Shown: piece by piece, positions 24,696 to 34,894 of the stretch | How positions within the stretch are numbered: position 1 is the stretch's first letter | How the letters are laid out: the number at the start of each line of letters is the position of its first letter | Assembly (NCBI GenBank): GCA_028290465.1 | Contig: JAQGJU010000052.1 | Location: 1-62,735 of the forward strand | Direction: 5' to 3' | Length of the DNA: 62,735 nucleotides | Source of the DNA: Xanthobacteraceae bacterium | GTDB taxonomy: Bacteria; Pseudomonadota; Alphaproteobacteria; Rhizobiales; Xanthobacteraceae | The notes under the pieces: model-generated | Databases searched by the model: none | What the model saw: the letters and a program-made list of their open reading frames with translations, nothing else | What the model was told of the DNA's origin: nothing | Position numbers and translations under genes: made by a program

Positions 24696-27455
24696 ATGAT
24701 TGAAAAGACCTACCAGCCGTCCGAGGTCGAGGGGCGCATCTATGCCGCCTGGGAACAGGCCGAGGCCTTCCGCGCCGGACGGCCCGAGCGCGCCAAGGCC
24801 AAGCCCTACAGTATCGTAATCCCGCCGCCCAACGTCACGGGCTCGCTGCATATGGGCCATGCGCTGAACAACACGCTGCAGGACATCCTGGCGCGGTTCG
24901 AGCGTATGCGCGGCCGCGACGTGCTGTGGCAGCCCGGCACCGACCATGCCGGCATCGCGACCCAGATGGTGGTCGAGCGGCAATTGATGGAGCGCCAGGA
25001 GCCGTCGCGCCGCGATATGGGCCGCGACAAGTTCCTGGAACGCGTCTGGCAGTGGAAAGAGGAATCCGGCGGCACCATCACCCGCCAGCTCAAGCGCTTG
25101 GGCGCGTCCTGCGACTGGTCGCGCGAGCGCTTCACCATGGACGAGGGGCTGTCGCAGGCCGTCCGCAAGGTGTTCGTCGAACTGTACGCCGAAGGCCTGA
25201 TCTACAAGGACAAGCGGCTGGTCAACTGGGACCCGAAGCTGCTCACCGCGATCTCGGATCTCGAGGTGCAGCAGGTCGAGGTCAAGGGTTCGCTCTGGCA
25301 CCTGAAATATCCGATCGAAGGCTCGGACGACTTCATCATCGTGGCGACGACGCGGCCCGAAACCATGCTTGGCGACAGCGCCGTGGCGGTGCATCCCGAC
25401 AACGAACGGCTGAAGCATCTGATCGGCCGGAACGTGATCCTGCCGCTGGTCGGCCGCCGCATTCCGATCGTCGGCGACGACTATGCCGACCCTGAAAAAG
25501 GCACCGGCGCGGTGAAGATCACCCCGGCGCTTGTTTTCAACGATTTCGAGGTCGGCAAGCGCCATCAATTGCCGCAGATCGGCGTGCTCGACCGCGAGGG
25601 CAAGCTCGACCTCGTCGGCAACGAAGCGTTCCTCGACAGCATTACGGCATCAGACGACCTCACCGCGACGCTGGCGCTGCACGGCATGGAGCGCTTCAAG
25701 GCGCGCAAGGCCATCGTCGAGCGCATGGAAGAGTTGGGCCTGCTCGACAAGATCGAGCCCAACACCCACACCGTGCCGCATGGCGACCGCTCCGGCGTGG
25801 TGATCGAGCCGTTCCTGACCGACCAATGGTACGTCAACGCCAAGGCTCTCGCTGTGCAGGCCCTGGAGGCGGTGCGCGACGGACGCACGACGTTCGTGCC
25901 GAAGAACTGGGAAAAGACCTATTTCGAGTGGATGGAGAACATCCAGCCGTGGTGCATCTCGCGCCAGCTGTGGTGGGGCCATCAGATCCCGGCCTGGTAC
26001 GGCCAGGACGGCAAGATCTTCGTCGCCGAGACCGAGGAAGAGGCCGTCGCCAAGGCTTTGGCGTATTACGTCGAGACCGACGTGATCACGCCCGAGCAGG
26101 CGCAGGAAATGGCGCTCGACGCCGACAAGCGCGCGCCGTTCCTGCAACGCGACGAAGACGTGCTCGACACCTGGTTCTCGTCGGCGCTGTGGCCGTTCTC
26201 GACGCTGGGTTGGCCGGAAGAAACACCCGAGGTCGCGCGCTACTATCCGACCAATGTGCTGGTGACCGGCTTCGACATCATCTTCTTCTGGGTCGCCCGG
26301 ATGATGATGATGGGCCTGCACTTCAAGAAGCAGGTGCCGTTCGACACCGTGTACATCCACGCGCTGGTGCGCGACGCCTCCGGCGCCAAGATGTCGAAGT
26401 CGAAGGGCAATGTCATCGATCCGCTGGCGCTGATCGACCAATACGGCGCCGACGCGTTGCGCTTTACGCTGTCAGCGATGGCAGCGCAGGGCCGCGACAT
26501 CAAGCTGTCGCCGCAGCGCGTCGAAGGCTATCGCAACTTCGCGACCAAGCTGTGGAACGCGGCGCGGTTCGCCGAGATGAACGATGCCGTCCGGGTCGCT
26601 GACTTCGATCCGAAATCCGCCAAGGAGGTGCTGAACCGCTGGATCGCGCACGAGACCGCGCGCGCCGTCGAGGACGTCACCGGCGCGATCGAGGCCTATC
26701 GGTTCAACGACGCGGCCACTGTGGCGTATCGCTTCGTTTGGAACATCTATTGCGACTGGTATCTCGAACTGGCGAAGCCGTTGCTGACCGGCCCGGACGG
26801 CGCCGCCAAGACAGAGACCCGCGCCATGGTGTGCTGGGTGCGCGACCAGATCCTGAAGCTGCTGCATCCGTTCATGCCGTTCATCACCGAGGAGCTGTGG
26901 CAGGTGACGGCCGGCCCCGCGCCCCGCGCGACCCTGCTGGTGCTGAGCGACTGGCCGAAGCTTGAAGGCCTCAATGACGACGCGGCCGAAGCCGAGATCG
27001 GCTGGGTGGTCGACATCGTCACGGCGATCCGTTCGGTGCGGGCCGAGATGAACATCACGACCGCGATCCCGCTGCAGTTGATCGGCGCGTCGGCGGAAAG
27101 CCGCGCGCGCGCCGATCGCTGGGGCGAATTCCTGCAGCGTCTGGCGCGGGCCGGTGAAATTTCGTTCGCCGATACCGCCCCGCAGGGCGCGGTGCAGTTG
27201 TTGGTGCGCGGTGAGGTCGCGGCGCTGCCGCTCAAGGGCGTAATCGATCTCGGCGCCGAGCGCGCCCGACTGACGAAGGAACTGGCCAAGGCCGATGCCG
27301 ACATCAAGCGGGTCGATGCCAAGCTCGGCAATGAGGCCTTCATGGCGCGCGCGCCGGAGGAAATCGTCGAAGAAGAGCGCGAGAAGCGCGAGGAGGCCGA
27401 AGCCCGCCGCACCAAGATCCTCGAAGCCTTGGAACGTCTGAAAGACGTGGCGTAG
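24696..27455 (+). CDS. valS: Valyl-tRNA synthetase
   Basis: 919 residues, class I synthetase. HMGH of the ATP site is at 52-55 (PPPNVTGSLHMGHA) and KMSKS at 565-569 (GAKMSKSKGNVIDP). The inserted editing (CP1) domain is present (TTRPETMLGDSAVAVHP), as is the tRNA-binding C-terminus with a terminal coiled coil (about residues 850-919). It charges tRNA-Val and clears mischarged threonine. It follows popZ, as is common in Rhizobiales, with the reverse-strand MFS gene between them. Confidence 0.97.
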   Translation: MIEKTYQPSEVEGRIYAAWEQAEAFRAGRPERAKAKPYSIVIPPPNVTGSLHMGHALNNTLQDILARFERMRGRDVLWQPGTDHAGIATQMVVERQLMERQEPSRRDMGRDKFLERVWQWKEESGGTITRQLKRLGASCDWSRERFTMDEGLSQAVRKVFVELYAEGLIYKDKRLVNWDPKLLTAISDLEVQQVEVKGSLWHLKYPIEGSDDFIIVATTRPETMLGDSAVAVHPDNERLKHLIGRNVILPLVGRRIPIVGDDYADPEKGTGAVKITPALVFNDFEVGKRHQLPQIGVLDREGKLDLVGNEAFLDSITASDDLTATLALHGMERFKARKAIVERMEELGLLDKIEPNTHTVPHGDRSGVVIEPFLTDQWYVNAKALAVQALEAVRDGRTTFVPKNWEKTYFEWMENIQPWCISRQLWWGHQIPAWYGQDGKIFVAETEEEAVAKALAYYVETDVITPEQAQEMALDADKRAPFLQRDEDVLDTWFSSALWPFSTLGWPEETPEVARYYPTNVLVTGFDIIFFWVARMMMMGLHFKKQVPFDTVYIHALVRDASGAKMSKSKGNVIDPLALIDQYGADALRFTLSAMAAQGRDIKLSPQRVEGYRNFATKLWNAARFAEMNDAVRVADFDPKSAKEVLNRWIAHETARAVEDVTGAIEAYRFNDAATVAYRFVWNIYCDWYLELAKPLLTGPDGAAKTETRAMVCWVRDQILKLLHPFMPFITEELWQVTAGPAPRATLLVLSDWPKLEGLNDDAAEAEIGWVVDIVTAIRSVRAEMNITTAIPLQLIGASAESRARADRWGEFLQRLARAGEISFADTAPQGAVQLLVRGEVAALPLKGVIDLGAERARLTKELAKADADIKRVDAKLGNEAFMARAPEEIVEEEREKREEAEARRTKILEALERLKDVA

Positions 27456-27465
27456 GCCTGCCGCC

Positions 27466-28641
27466 ATGGGGTCGCGCCAGGACTGGACCGCCGTCAGCCT
27501 GCTCTGGGTCTCGGGCGCCGGCCTGCGCCTGACCGTGCTGGCGGTGCCGCCGGTCATCGCACTCATACAAGTCGACCTCGGCCTGTCGGGCACGCAGATC
27601 GGCATCCTGTCCGGCCTGCCGGTCGTTCTGTTCGCGATCGCGGCGGTGCCGGGCTCGCTGCTGATCGCCCGCTTCGGCGCGCTGCGCACGCTGGTGTTCG
27701 GTCTCATTCTGGCCGGTGTCGCGTCCGGCCTGCGCGGTGCGGTGCCGAGCCTCGCGGTGCTCTATGCCGGAACCATTCTGATGGGCGCCGGCATCGCCGT
27801 GATGCAGCCGGCGCTGCCGTCATTGGTGCGCGAGTGGCAGCCCAAACGAATTGGCTTCGGCACCGCCGTCTATATCAACGGGCTGCTGGTCGGCGAAACC
27901 TTGCCGGTGGCGCTGACGCTGCCGCTGTTGTTTCCGCTGATCGACGGCAGTTGGCAGATCAGTCTGGCGTTCTGGGGCCTGCCGTTGCTGTTGATGGCCG
28001 CGGTGGTGCTGTGGCTGGCGCCGCGCCGCGATCCTGATGCGCCGCGCCCGACCGCGCTCCCGCTGTGGCGGCCGGATTGGCGCAGCAGTCTGGTGTGGCG
28101 GCTCGGCCTGATCGTCGGCAGCGTCAACGGGGCTTATTTCGGGGCCAACGCGTTTCTGCCCGGCCACCTGACGCAGGCCGGCCACCCGGAACTGATCAGC
28201 GCCGCGCTGACGGCCATCAATGCCGCTCAGCTTCCGGCGTCGTTCATTCTGCTGGCCATCGCCAGTCGGCTGGAGCGCAAAGCCTGGCCGTTCGTCGTCA
28301 CCGGGCTGATCATGCTCGGCGCCATCGTCGGCATCATGCTGACGGCCAGCATCTGGACGGTGGTGTTCGCGGCGATCCTTGGCTTTTGCGCGGCGTTCGG
28401 ACTGGCACTCGGATTGGCACTGCCGGCGCTGCTGGCGGCGCCGCAAGACGTAGCGCGCACAGCCGGTGCGATGTTCACCATCAGCTATGGCGGCGCCGTC
28501 CTGATGTCGGTGATCAGCGGCGCGGTGTGGGACCTGACCGGCGATGCGCGCTTTGCCTTCGTGCCGCTCGCCATCGGCGCGCTGCCGCAGATCCTGCTGA
28601 TCGGCACCATCGCGTTCAATCGCACACAGACAGCGCCATGA
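27466..28641 (+). CDS. MFS transporter, CynX/NimT-like
   Basis: 391 residues, about 12 membrane segments. The start has LWVSGAGLRLTVLAVPPVIALIQ, typical of the CynX/NimT branch; SGTQIGILSGLPVVLFAIAAVPG follows for helix 2. Members take up or expel small anions such as cyanate or nitroimidazoles, but the substrate here is not known. It starts 10 bases after valS and overlaps the next gene by four bases (ATGA), so the two are cotranscribed, possibly also with valS. Confidence 0.85.
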   Translation: MGSRQDWTAVSLLWVSGAGLRLTVLAVPPVIALIQVDLGLSGTQIGILSGLPVVLFAIAAVPGSLLIARFGALRTLVFGLILAGVASGLRGAVPSLAVLYAGTILMGAGIAVMQPALPSLVREWQPKRIGFGTAVYINGLLVGETLPVALTLPLLFPLIDGSWQISLAFWGLPLLLMAAVVLWLAPRRDPDAPRPTALPLWRPDWRSSLVWRLGLIVGSVNGAYFGANAFLPGHLTQAGHPELISAALTAINAAQLPASFILLAIASRLERKAWPFVVTGLIMLGAIVGIMLTASIWTVVFAAILGFCAAFGLALGLALPALLAAPQDVARTAGAMFTISYGGAVLMSVISGAVWDLTGDARFAFVPLAIGALPQILLIGTIAFNRTQTAP

Positions 28642-29609
28642 TCGAGGGCTACATGATGGATCCCAACAACCGGCCGGGCGGCCCGAACCTGATCGTCACC
28701 TGCAAGAGCGCCAATACGGTGCAGTTCTTCGACGCTGCCACGCACGGCTTGCAGAAGACGCTGGAGATGCCGGGCTCGACGCACGAGATGGCGCAGTCGG
28801 CGGATGGCAGCACGGTCTACGCCAGCATCTATGGCGGCGGCATCTTCGGCAAAAACAGCGGACCGGACCGCCGGATCGCAGTGATCGACCTGCGTTCGCG
28901 TACGCTGATCGGCACCATCGACGTTGACGGCGATTTCGCGCCGCATTCGGTGATGATGGATAGGACCGGAACACTGTGGGCAACCGCCGAGATGGGGCAG
29001 GCGATGCTGGCCATCGACACGGAGACCGACGCCGTTCAGCGCATCGATGTCGGCGGCAGTCCGCACTGGCTGGCGATCAGCCACCAGACCGGCAAGGTGT
29101 TCGGCTCATTCAAGGCGACCGGCCATGCGGTCGTGGTCGATCTCGAAAGCCGCATGCCGGTCGCAAAGCTCGATATTCCGCATCGCGCCGAGGGCCTGGC
29201 GGTCACACCGGACGGCGAGACGCTGTTCGTCTGTGCGCACGAGCGCGGCGAGTTTCACGAGTTCGACACCCGCAGCCACAAGCTACGCCGCACCATCCAG
29301 ATCGAAGGCGCGCCCGGCACCGCCAACCAACTGCGCCGCGTGCGGGTGACGCCCGATGGGCGTTACGTTCTGGTGTCGTCACATGTCGATAATTTCGCGG
29401 CTATTTATGAGGCCGGCAGCCTGAAGCAGATCGCGTCCATCGAGACCGAAAAGGCTCCGATGGGCTTCGGCTTCGCACCCGATGGCGTGCATGCGTATCT
29501 GTGCTGTCATGACTCGGCGCAGGTGCTGGTGTTCGAAATCGCCACCGGCCGCGTGACCGCCACGTTCGCCACCGACGCGGGCTGCGAGTTCGTCATCGCC
29601 TATGCGTGA
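28638..29609 (+). CDS. YncE-like beta-propeller protein
   Basis: 323 residues from the ATG at 28638, which overlaps the MFS stop. It holds six or seven blade-like repeats of about 45 residues (for example GSTHEMAQSADGSTVYASIYGG, SPHWLAISHQTGKVF, RAEGLAVTPDGETLFVC, APMGFGFAPDGVHAYLC), as in YncE and lactonase-like propellers. No signal peptide is seen, so it is likely cytoplasmic. No catalytic motif is evident. It is probably a partner of the MFS carrier or a sugar-lactone-type enzyme. Its 3' end overlaps the convergent GFA gene by 10 bases. Confidence 0.8.
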   Translation: MIEGYMMDPNNRPGGPNLIVTCKSANTVQFFDAATHGLQKTLEMPGSTHEMAQSADGSTVYASIYGGGIFGKNSGPDRRIAVIDLRSRTLIGTIDVDGDFAPHSVMMDRTGTLWATAEMGQAMLAIDTETDAVQRIDVGGSPHWLAISHQTGKVFGSFKATGHAVVVDLESRMPVAKLDIPHRAEGLAVTPDGETLFVCAHERGEFHEFDTRSHKLRRTIQIEGAPGTANQLRRVRVTPDGRYVLVSSHVDNFAAIYEAGSLKQIASIETEKAPMGFGFAPDGVHAYLCCHDSAQVLVFEIATGRVTATFATDAGCEFVIAYA

Positions 29610-30028
29610 GCCAACACCACATGCTCGTCATATTGCGGCAGGTCGTCGGTGATGGTGAACCACGGCGCCTTGGAACCGACGAAGATGTGCGCGGTCGGGC
29701 GGATGGTCGGATCGTCGACCAGGGTTCCCATGGCGACGTGCACATAGGCGCCGGCGCGAACGACTGAGTAAAGCAGCGAGCCGCACGCCTTGCAGTGCGC
29801 ATCGTGGCCGTTTTCGTCGCCAAAACTCATCAGACTGTCGGCGCCCTGGGTGACGCGCAGCCTGTCGCGTTCGATGCCGGCAAACGGCTTGAAGGCGGAG
29901 CCAGTGGTTCGCCGGCAGTTCGAGCAGTGGCAGTTCGCGGCGTACAGGAAGGCGTCAGCCACCGTGTAGTGCACTGCGCCGCAAAAACACTTGCCGGCGA
30001 GCGCTTTAACTTTTTTCGGGTTTGTCAC
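29600..30028 (-). CDS. GFA-family (glutathione-dependent formaldehyde-activating-like) protein
   Basis: 142 residues from a GTG at 30028. The zinc-binding pattern of the GFA fold is complete: [12 protein letters not shown], then [12 protein letters not shown], then [10 protein letters not shown]. Many such proteins are annotated as S-(hydroxymethyl)glutathione synthase, but function is known for few. Its start overlaps the stop of the glycosylase gene (GTGA), so the two are translated together. At its 3' end it overlaps the propeller gene on the other strand. Confidence 0.88.
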   Translation of the reverse strand: MTNPKKVKALAGKCFCGAVHYTVADAFLYAANCHCSNCRRTTGSAFKPFAGIERDRLRVTQGADSLMSFGDENGHDAHCKACGSLLYSVVRAGAYVHVAMGTLVDDPTIRPTAHIFVGSKAPWFTITDDLPQYDEHVVLAHA

Positions 30029-30606
30029 CGGGCCTCCTTGAACGGCTTACTCAAAAACTTTGATCCCTTCAGGCCATAGCGCCAGGGCTCGTCGACCGCC
30101 TTGGTGATGCCGATGCGCGGGCCGACCAAGATGTCGGCCATGCGTGGCGCCAGCCGCAGACAGAACGGCGGCTCGTCGAGTGCGAGGCCATTATGCGCGA
30201 CCGTGATGCCCATCGCCTCGCACAGCCGGCCCGGCCCGGAACACAGCAGCCGCTCATCGGTCAGCCTCCGGCGCCGGCGCATGATGTCCAAGCCGTCCGT
30301 CGGCTCGATGGCCCGAATGAGGACCGCGCTGGCGCTGCCGGCCGGCTCACACACGAAGTTTACGCACCAATGGATGCCGTACGAGCGGTAAACGTATGCG
30401 AAGCCCGGTGGGCCGAACATCACGGCGTTGCGCGGCGTCGGTCCGCGATACGAATGCGCGGCCGGATCGAGATGATGATAGGCCTCGACCTCGACGATAC
30501 GGCCGCCGACGCCGTCGACCAGCAGCGTCGCCCCGATCAGCCGGGGCGCGACCATATGGACGCTTTGCGCGAAGAACTTGCGAGACGGAGAACGGGCAGG
30601 GGCCAT
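30025..30606 (-). CDS. 3-methyladenine DNA glycosylase (AAG/MPG family)
   Basis: 193 residues. Family motifs: [33 protein letters not shown], with the catalytic Glu in [28 protein letters not shown]; and LIRAIEP. The GPGRL(C) motif near residue 125 also fits. It removes 3-methyladenine and related damaged bases in base-excision repair. It is first of a two-gene unit with the GFA protein. The 27 bases to the GGDEF-EAL gene suggest that this gene may be read in the same transcript. Confidence 0.92.
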   Translation of the reverse strand: MAPARSPSRKFFAQSVHMVAPRLIGATLLVDGVGGRIVEVEAYHHLDPAAHSYRGPTPRNAVMFGPPGFAYVYRSYGIHWCVNFVCEPAGSASAVLIRAIEPTDGLDIMRRRRRLTDERLLCSGPGRLCEAMGITVAHNGLALDEPPFCLRLAPRMADILVGPRIGITKAVDEPWRYGLKGSKFLSKPFKEAR

Positions 30607-30633
30607 GCCCCTCTATAAGGCGGCTGCGTGGCG

Positions 30634-32631
30634 TTATCCAACCAGCCGCGGCGGCGCGAGTTTGGGGCGGGGCGCTACAATGCTCGGCTGTTTCGAGCGC
30701 AGGAAGTCCGCGACGATCTCGGCCGCGATGTCGGTCGCCGGAACCGGCCGACCGAAGAAGAAGCCTTGCACCTGATCGGCCCCCGTTCGTTCCAGGAACT
30801 CCAACTGCCGGGCGGTCTCGATGCCTTCGACCGTGACCCGGATGCCGAGTTCGCGGCCGAGCGCGATGATGGTGTTGATCACGGTCGCGGCGTCACGGCC
30901 CGAGCCGTCGAGACCGAGCATGAAGCTACGGTCGATCTTGATCTTGTCGAACGCGAACCGCCACAGATAGCTGAGACTCGAATAACCGGTACCGAAATCG
31001 TCCATCACGATGGCGACGCCGAGCGCCTTGAGGGCGCGCAGCTGGCGCATCACCGGCTCGCTGTCGGCCAGCAGCAGGCTTTCGGTGATCTCGACCTCCA
31101 GCCGATGCGGCGCCAGACCCGATTTCGCGAGCGCATCGGCGACGGTATTGCTGATGCCGCCATCCTCGAATTGCGCCGGCGACAGGTTGACGGCGATGGT
31201 CAGATGATCGGGCCAAGTCGCGGCGGTGCGGCAGGCCTCGTGCAGCACGAATTCGCCGATCTTGCCGATCAGTTGCAGTTCCTCGGCCAGCGGTATGAAT
31301 ACCAGCGGCGGAACCATCGTGCCGTCTTCTGCCTGCAGGCGAACGAGAGCTTCATAGCCGGCAAGGCGGCGGCTCGGCATCTCGAACAGCGGCTGGAAAT
31401 GCAGCACGAAGCGGTTATCGGCCAGCGCCTTGCGGAGGGTCTTTTCCAGTTCGATGCGGTTGCGTAGCGCGGCGGTCATTTCCGGCTCGAAGAACCGGAT
31501 CGCGTTGCGGCCGTCTCTCTTGCTCTGGTACAGCGCGAGATCGGCGCTTTTCAGCAGCCGTTTTGAGCTGTCGCCGTCCTTCGGCGCCAGCGCCACGCCG
31601 ATGCTGATGGCCGGAACGATTTCCTGATCCTGGAAGCGCAGCGGTTCGGTCAGGGCGGTACGCAGCCGGTCCGCGAAATCCCTCGCCTGTTCGGCATATT
31701 GCAGCATCTGGACCACGGCAAACTCGTCGCCACCGAGCCGCGCCACCATATCGTCCGATCCGGCCAGCGCCTGCAGCCGCGCCGCCGTCGTGGTCAGCAA
31801 CAGGTCTCCGGCGTCGTGCCCAAGCGTGTCGTTAATCTCGTTGAAGCGGTTAAAGTCGACGAGGTGCACGGCCAGCATGCTGCCGGCCACCGGAATATTG
31901 GCGATCGCTTCGTCGAGCGTTTCCACGAGACGCGCCCGATTGAGCAGGCCGGTCATCGGATCGTGCCGCTCCAGGAACTGGTTGAGGCGTTCGGTGCGGT
32001 CACGTTCCCGCGTGCGGCGATACCAGGCCACAGCCGGAATGCAGAACACCAGCGCGGTCAGCAGGCTGAAGGCGCTGCCGGTGACCGCGAACGCGCGCTC
32101 GAAACGCGCGCGCTTCTCGGTCTGGTCGGTATAGGCCTCGACGATCGCGATCGGCCGGCCATTGGCGAATACCGGCACATAAGCCTCGGCGAAATAGGCC
32201 GGCCGGTTCGGCGTCGTTCCTTCTTTCACGCCCGCGAACGGCCGACCGGTGGCGATCACGCTCGCGGCCGCCGTGTTGTGCGCGCCGAGATTCATTTTGT
32301 CGGTGCCGACCGCGGTCAGTTCATCCGAGACCAGCCGCAGGCGGCCGTCGGGGTGGAAAATCTTGTAGCGAAACACGCTGCCGACGCGCTGGCTCTGTTC
32401 GAAGAACTTCATGCTGGCAGCCGACGGATAGGCGCCGTTCGCGATCTGCGTCAGGTCGGGAATATTCTTGGCCAGATAGCTGGCCCATGCCTGCCCGGTC
32501 GAGACCGCGTCCTGCTCCAGCAAGGACGAGGTCGTGAACTTGGCAAGGCTCAACGTCGCGCCGACCACGCCGATCAGCGCGGCAGCCAGCATGGCGATAT
32601 TCCGGCGGCGGGAAGGTGATCCGAACGGCAT
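30634..32631 (-). CDS. Membrane GGDEF-EAL protein (cyclic-di-GMP enzyme)
   Basis: 666 residues from the ATG at 32631. The frame stays open far upstream, antisense to prfC, but that part has no protein-like features. A first membrane helix (about 10-32), a periplasmic sensor region, and a second helix near 190-210 come first, then a GGDEF domain (ARLGGDEFAVV, intact) and an EAL domain ([30 protein letters not shown], all intact). The RxxD inhibitory site is absent before GGDEF (AGSD). It may make, break or sense c-di-GMP; with both motif sets intact the direction cannot be decided. Confidence 0.9.
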   Translation of the reverse strand: MPFGSPSRRRNIAMLAAALIGVVGATLSLAKFTTSSLLEQDAVSTGQAWASYLAKNIPDLTQIANGAYPSAASMKFFEQSQRVGSVFRYKIFHPDGRLRLVSDELTAVGTDKMNLGAHNTAAASVIATGRPFAGVKEGTTPNRPAYFAEAYVPVFANGRPIAIVEAYTDQTEKRARFERAFAVTGSAFSLLTALVFCIPAVAWYRRTRERDRTERLNQFLERHDPMTGLLNRARLVETLDEAIANIPVAGSMLAVHLVDFNRFNEINDTLGHDAGDLLLTTTAARLQALAGSDDMVARLGGDEFAVVQMLQYAEQARDFADRLRTALTEPLRFQDQEIVPAISIGVALAPKDGDSSKRLLKSADLALYQSKRDGRNAIRFFEPEMTAALRNRIELEKTLRKALADNRFVLHFQPLFEMPSRRLAGYEALVRLQAEDGTMVPPLVFIPLAEELQLIGKIGEFVLHEACRTAATWPDHLTIAVNLSPAQFEDGGISNTVADALAKSGLAPHRLEVEITESLLLADSEPVMRQLRALKALGVAIVMDDFGTGYSSLSYLWRFAFDKIKIDRSFMLGLDGSGRDAATVINTIIALGRELGIRVTVEGIETARQLEFLERTGADQVQGFFFGRPVPATDIAAEIVADFLRSKQPSIVAPRPKLAPPRLVG

Positions 32632-32844
32632 TTTCAGCGACCAGTTGCATGGAACGGGAACGCACCATCGGACGGTCCGGCATTTCGTGCGTCGGGAGTG
32701 TTCCGTACCCGCGCCGCAAAGCGGAACTCTGGTTAGCGAAGCTTGAATTCGTGCCATACCTCCGAGAGGTATCGGACCCCACCGTCCGGAAGACCTGGAG
32801 GAACAAATCTTGATTTTGCTTGGGTTTCTTGCGAAAGCCGGGCC

Positions 32845-34515
32845 ATGAACGAACCCCTCGATATTGTGGAAGCGGACGCGGCGCCGGTCGGCTCGCCGCT
32901 CCAGGCCGAAGTGGCGCGCCGGCGCACCTTCGCGATCATCTCCCATCCGGACGCTGGCAAGACCACGCTGACCGAAAAGCTGCTGCTGTTCGGCGGCGCG
33001 ATCCAGCTCGCCGGTCAGGTCAAGGCCAAGCGCGACGGCCGCTCGACCCGCTCCGACTGGATGAGCATCGAGCGCGAACGCGGCATCTCGGTCGTCACCT
33101 CGGTGATGACCTTCGAGTATGGCGGGCGGGTCTTCAACCTGCTCGACACGCCGGGCCATGAGGACTTTTCCGAGGATACCTACCGGACCCTGACGGCGGT
33201 CGATTCCGCCGTGATGGTGATCGACGCCGCCAAGGGCATCGAAGCCCGCACCCGCAAGCTGTTCGAGGTGTGCCGGTTGCGCGACATTCCGATCATCACC
33301 TTCATCAATAAAATGGATCGCGAAACCCGCGATCCGTTCGACCTGCTGGACGAGATCGAAAAGACCCTGGCGCTCGACACTTCGCCGGTCACGTGGCCGC
33401 TGGGACGGGGCCGGGATTTCGTCGGCACCTATGAGCTCAATTCCGGTCTGGTGCGGCTGATGCAGGCCAGCATCGCGAACGGGGCGACCGACGAACAGCG
33501 CAAGATGACGATGGACGAGATCGCGGCGCTCAATCCCAATCTCGACGGCGCCGCCATGACCGAGGAGTTGTCGCTGGTCCGCGACGCCTGCAATCCGTTC
33601 GACCTCCAGGCGTTCCGCGAGGGCCACCTGACGCCGGTGTTCTTCGGCTCGGCGCTGAAGAATTTCGGGGTGATCGACCTGATCAATTCGCTCGGCGAGG
33701 TGGCGCCGCCGCCGCGCGCCCAGCAGGCCGACCGCCGCACCGTCGAGGCCGACGAAGCGCGCATGAGCGCCTTCGTGTTCAAGATCCAGGCCAACATGGA
33801 CCCGAACCACCGCGACCGCATCGCGTTCGCGCGGCTGTGCTCGGGCAAGCTGACCCGCGGCATGAAGGCCAAGCTGGTGCGCACCGGCAAGAGCATGAGC
33901 CTGTCGACGCCGCAGTTCTTCTTCGCGCAGGACCGCGCCCTGGCCGATGAAGCGTTCGCCGGCGACGTGGTCGGCATTCCCAACCACGGCACCTTGCGGA
34001 TCGGCGATACGCTGACCGAGGGCGAGGAGTTGAATTTCGTCGGGGTGCCGAGTTTCGCGCCGGAAATCCTGCGCCGGGTCCGGCTGCCCGACGCCATGAA
34101 GGCCAAGAAGCTCAAATCGGCGCTGCAGGAAATGGCCGAGGAGGGCGTGGTTCAGGTGTTCCGGCCGAGCGACGGCGCTCCGGCGCTGGTCGGCGTCGTC
34201 GGGCCGCTCCAGCTCGACGTGCTGACGGCGCGGCTGGAGGCCGAATATGGCCTGAATGTCAGCTTCGAACCGAGCGAATTCCAGCTCGCCCGGTGGATCA
34301 ACGCAGTCGACACCAAGACGCTCGACACCTTCGTGGCCGCCAACGGCTCCGGCATCGCCGAGGACCTGGACGGCGACCTCGTCTACCTCGCCCGCAACCA
34401 GTTCTACCTGGACTACACGCGCGAGCGGGCGCCCGGCATCTCGTTCTCCGACATCAAGGACGTGAAGAACACCCGGGCCAAGGAAGGCAAGAAGGCCGGC
34501 TCAACAGCGAACTGA
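32845..34515 (+). CDS. prfC: Peptide chain release factor 3
   Basis: 556 residues from the ATG at 32845; the frame is open back to 32743. GTPase motifs: G1 SHPDAGKTT at 33-41, G3 DTPGHEDFSEDT, G4 NKMD. The RF3-specific ERERGISVVTSVMTFEY, and a C-terminal part ending GISFSDIKDVKN, fit. RF3 recycles RF1/RF2 off the ribosome after termination. It is divergent from the GGDEF-EAL gene; the two share about 213 bases of upstream DNA. Confidence 0.95.
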   Translation: MNEPLDIVEADAAPVGSPLQAEVARRRTFAIISHPDAGKTTLTEKLLLFGGAIQLAGQVKAKRDGRSTRSDWMSIERERGISVVTSVMTFEYGGRVFNLLDTPGHEDFSEDTYRTLTAVDSAVMVIDAAKGIEARTRKLFEVCRLRDIPIITFINKMDRETRDPFDLLDEIEKTLALDTSPVTWPLGRGRDFVGTYELNSGLVRLMQASIANGATDEQRKMTMDEIAALNPNLDGAAMTEELSLVRDACNPFDLQAFREGHLTPVFFGSALKNFGVIDLINSLGEVAPPPRAQQADRRTVEADEARMSAFVFKIQANMDPNHRDRIAFARLCSGKLTRGMKAKLVRTGKSMSLSTPQFFFAQDRALADEAFAGDVVGIPNHGTLRIGDTLTEGEELNFVGVPSFAPEILRRVRLPDAMKAKKLKSALQEMAEEGVVQVFRPSDGAPALVGVVGPLQLDVLTARLEAEYGLNVSFEPSEFQLARWINAVDTKTLDTFVAANGSGIAEDLDGDLVYLARNQFYLDYTRERAPGISFSDIKDVKNTRAKEGKKAGSTAN

Positions 34516-34894
34516 GATCGCGGGGCGGGGTCCGCCGAGCCACCTGATGCCGTGCTTGATGTGCCAGCCCTTGGTTCGCAGGACTGGCATGCCGCCGCGT
34601 GGGGGTATGCGCGCTGGCGTGCAGTGCAGCACGACTTATCTAAATCCCATCTAAATCCGAGCCTCTGACGTTGAACCTTCGGCCGCGCCGGCGCGACATG
34701 GTTAATCGAACCGTCGAAACCTGTGGCGTCCGAGCAACAACCTTAGAACATTTCCGGATAGCGTCTCAGAAGCCGCGATTTAGCCACACCGGTCTTTGAA
34801 ATCGGCCGTCAAGTTAAGCCAATGTGACAAGCAAATTTTGCGACCGTATTTCCGGCACGGGCCAATGCCGGGGCGTGGGGGCACGAAACGTACA
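34516..34894 (+). other. Gap between prfC and ilvD
   Basis: 379 bases without a coding signal. It contains a direct repeat, ATCTAAATCC, at 34638-34647 and 34649-34658, spaced one helix turn apart, and a moderately AT-rich stretch near 34780-34850 likely to hold the ilvD promoter. No leader peptide rich in branched-chain residues and no terminator/antiterminator pair was seen. Confidence 0.4.

Noticed and set aside
28065-28637. Extension of the beta-propeller frame into the MFS gene
   Set aside because: This part is a shifted reading of the MFS protein; the ATG at 28638 overlapping the MFS stop is the natural start.
32632-33987. N-terminal extension of the GGDEF-EAL reading frame by more than 450 codons, antisense to prfC
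   Set aside because: It lies opposite a certain gene, has no recognisable domain and a His/Arg/Gly-rich make-up typical of antisense frames in GC-rich DNA.
34516-34894. Attenuator or T-box ahead of ilvD
   Set aside because: No leader peptide rich in Ile/Val/Leu and no alternative hairpin pair was found; only a short direct repeat is seen.
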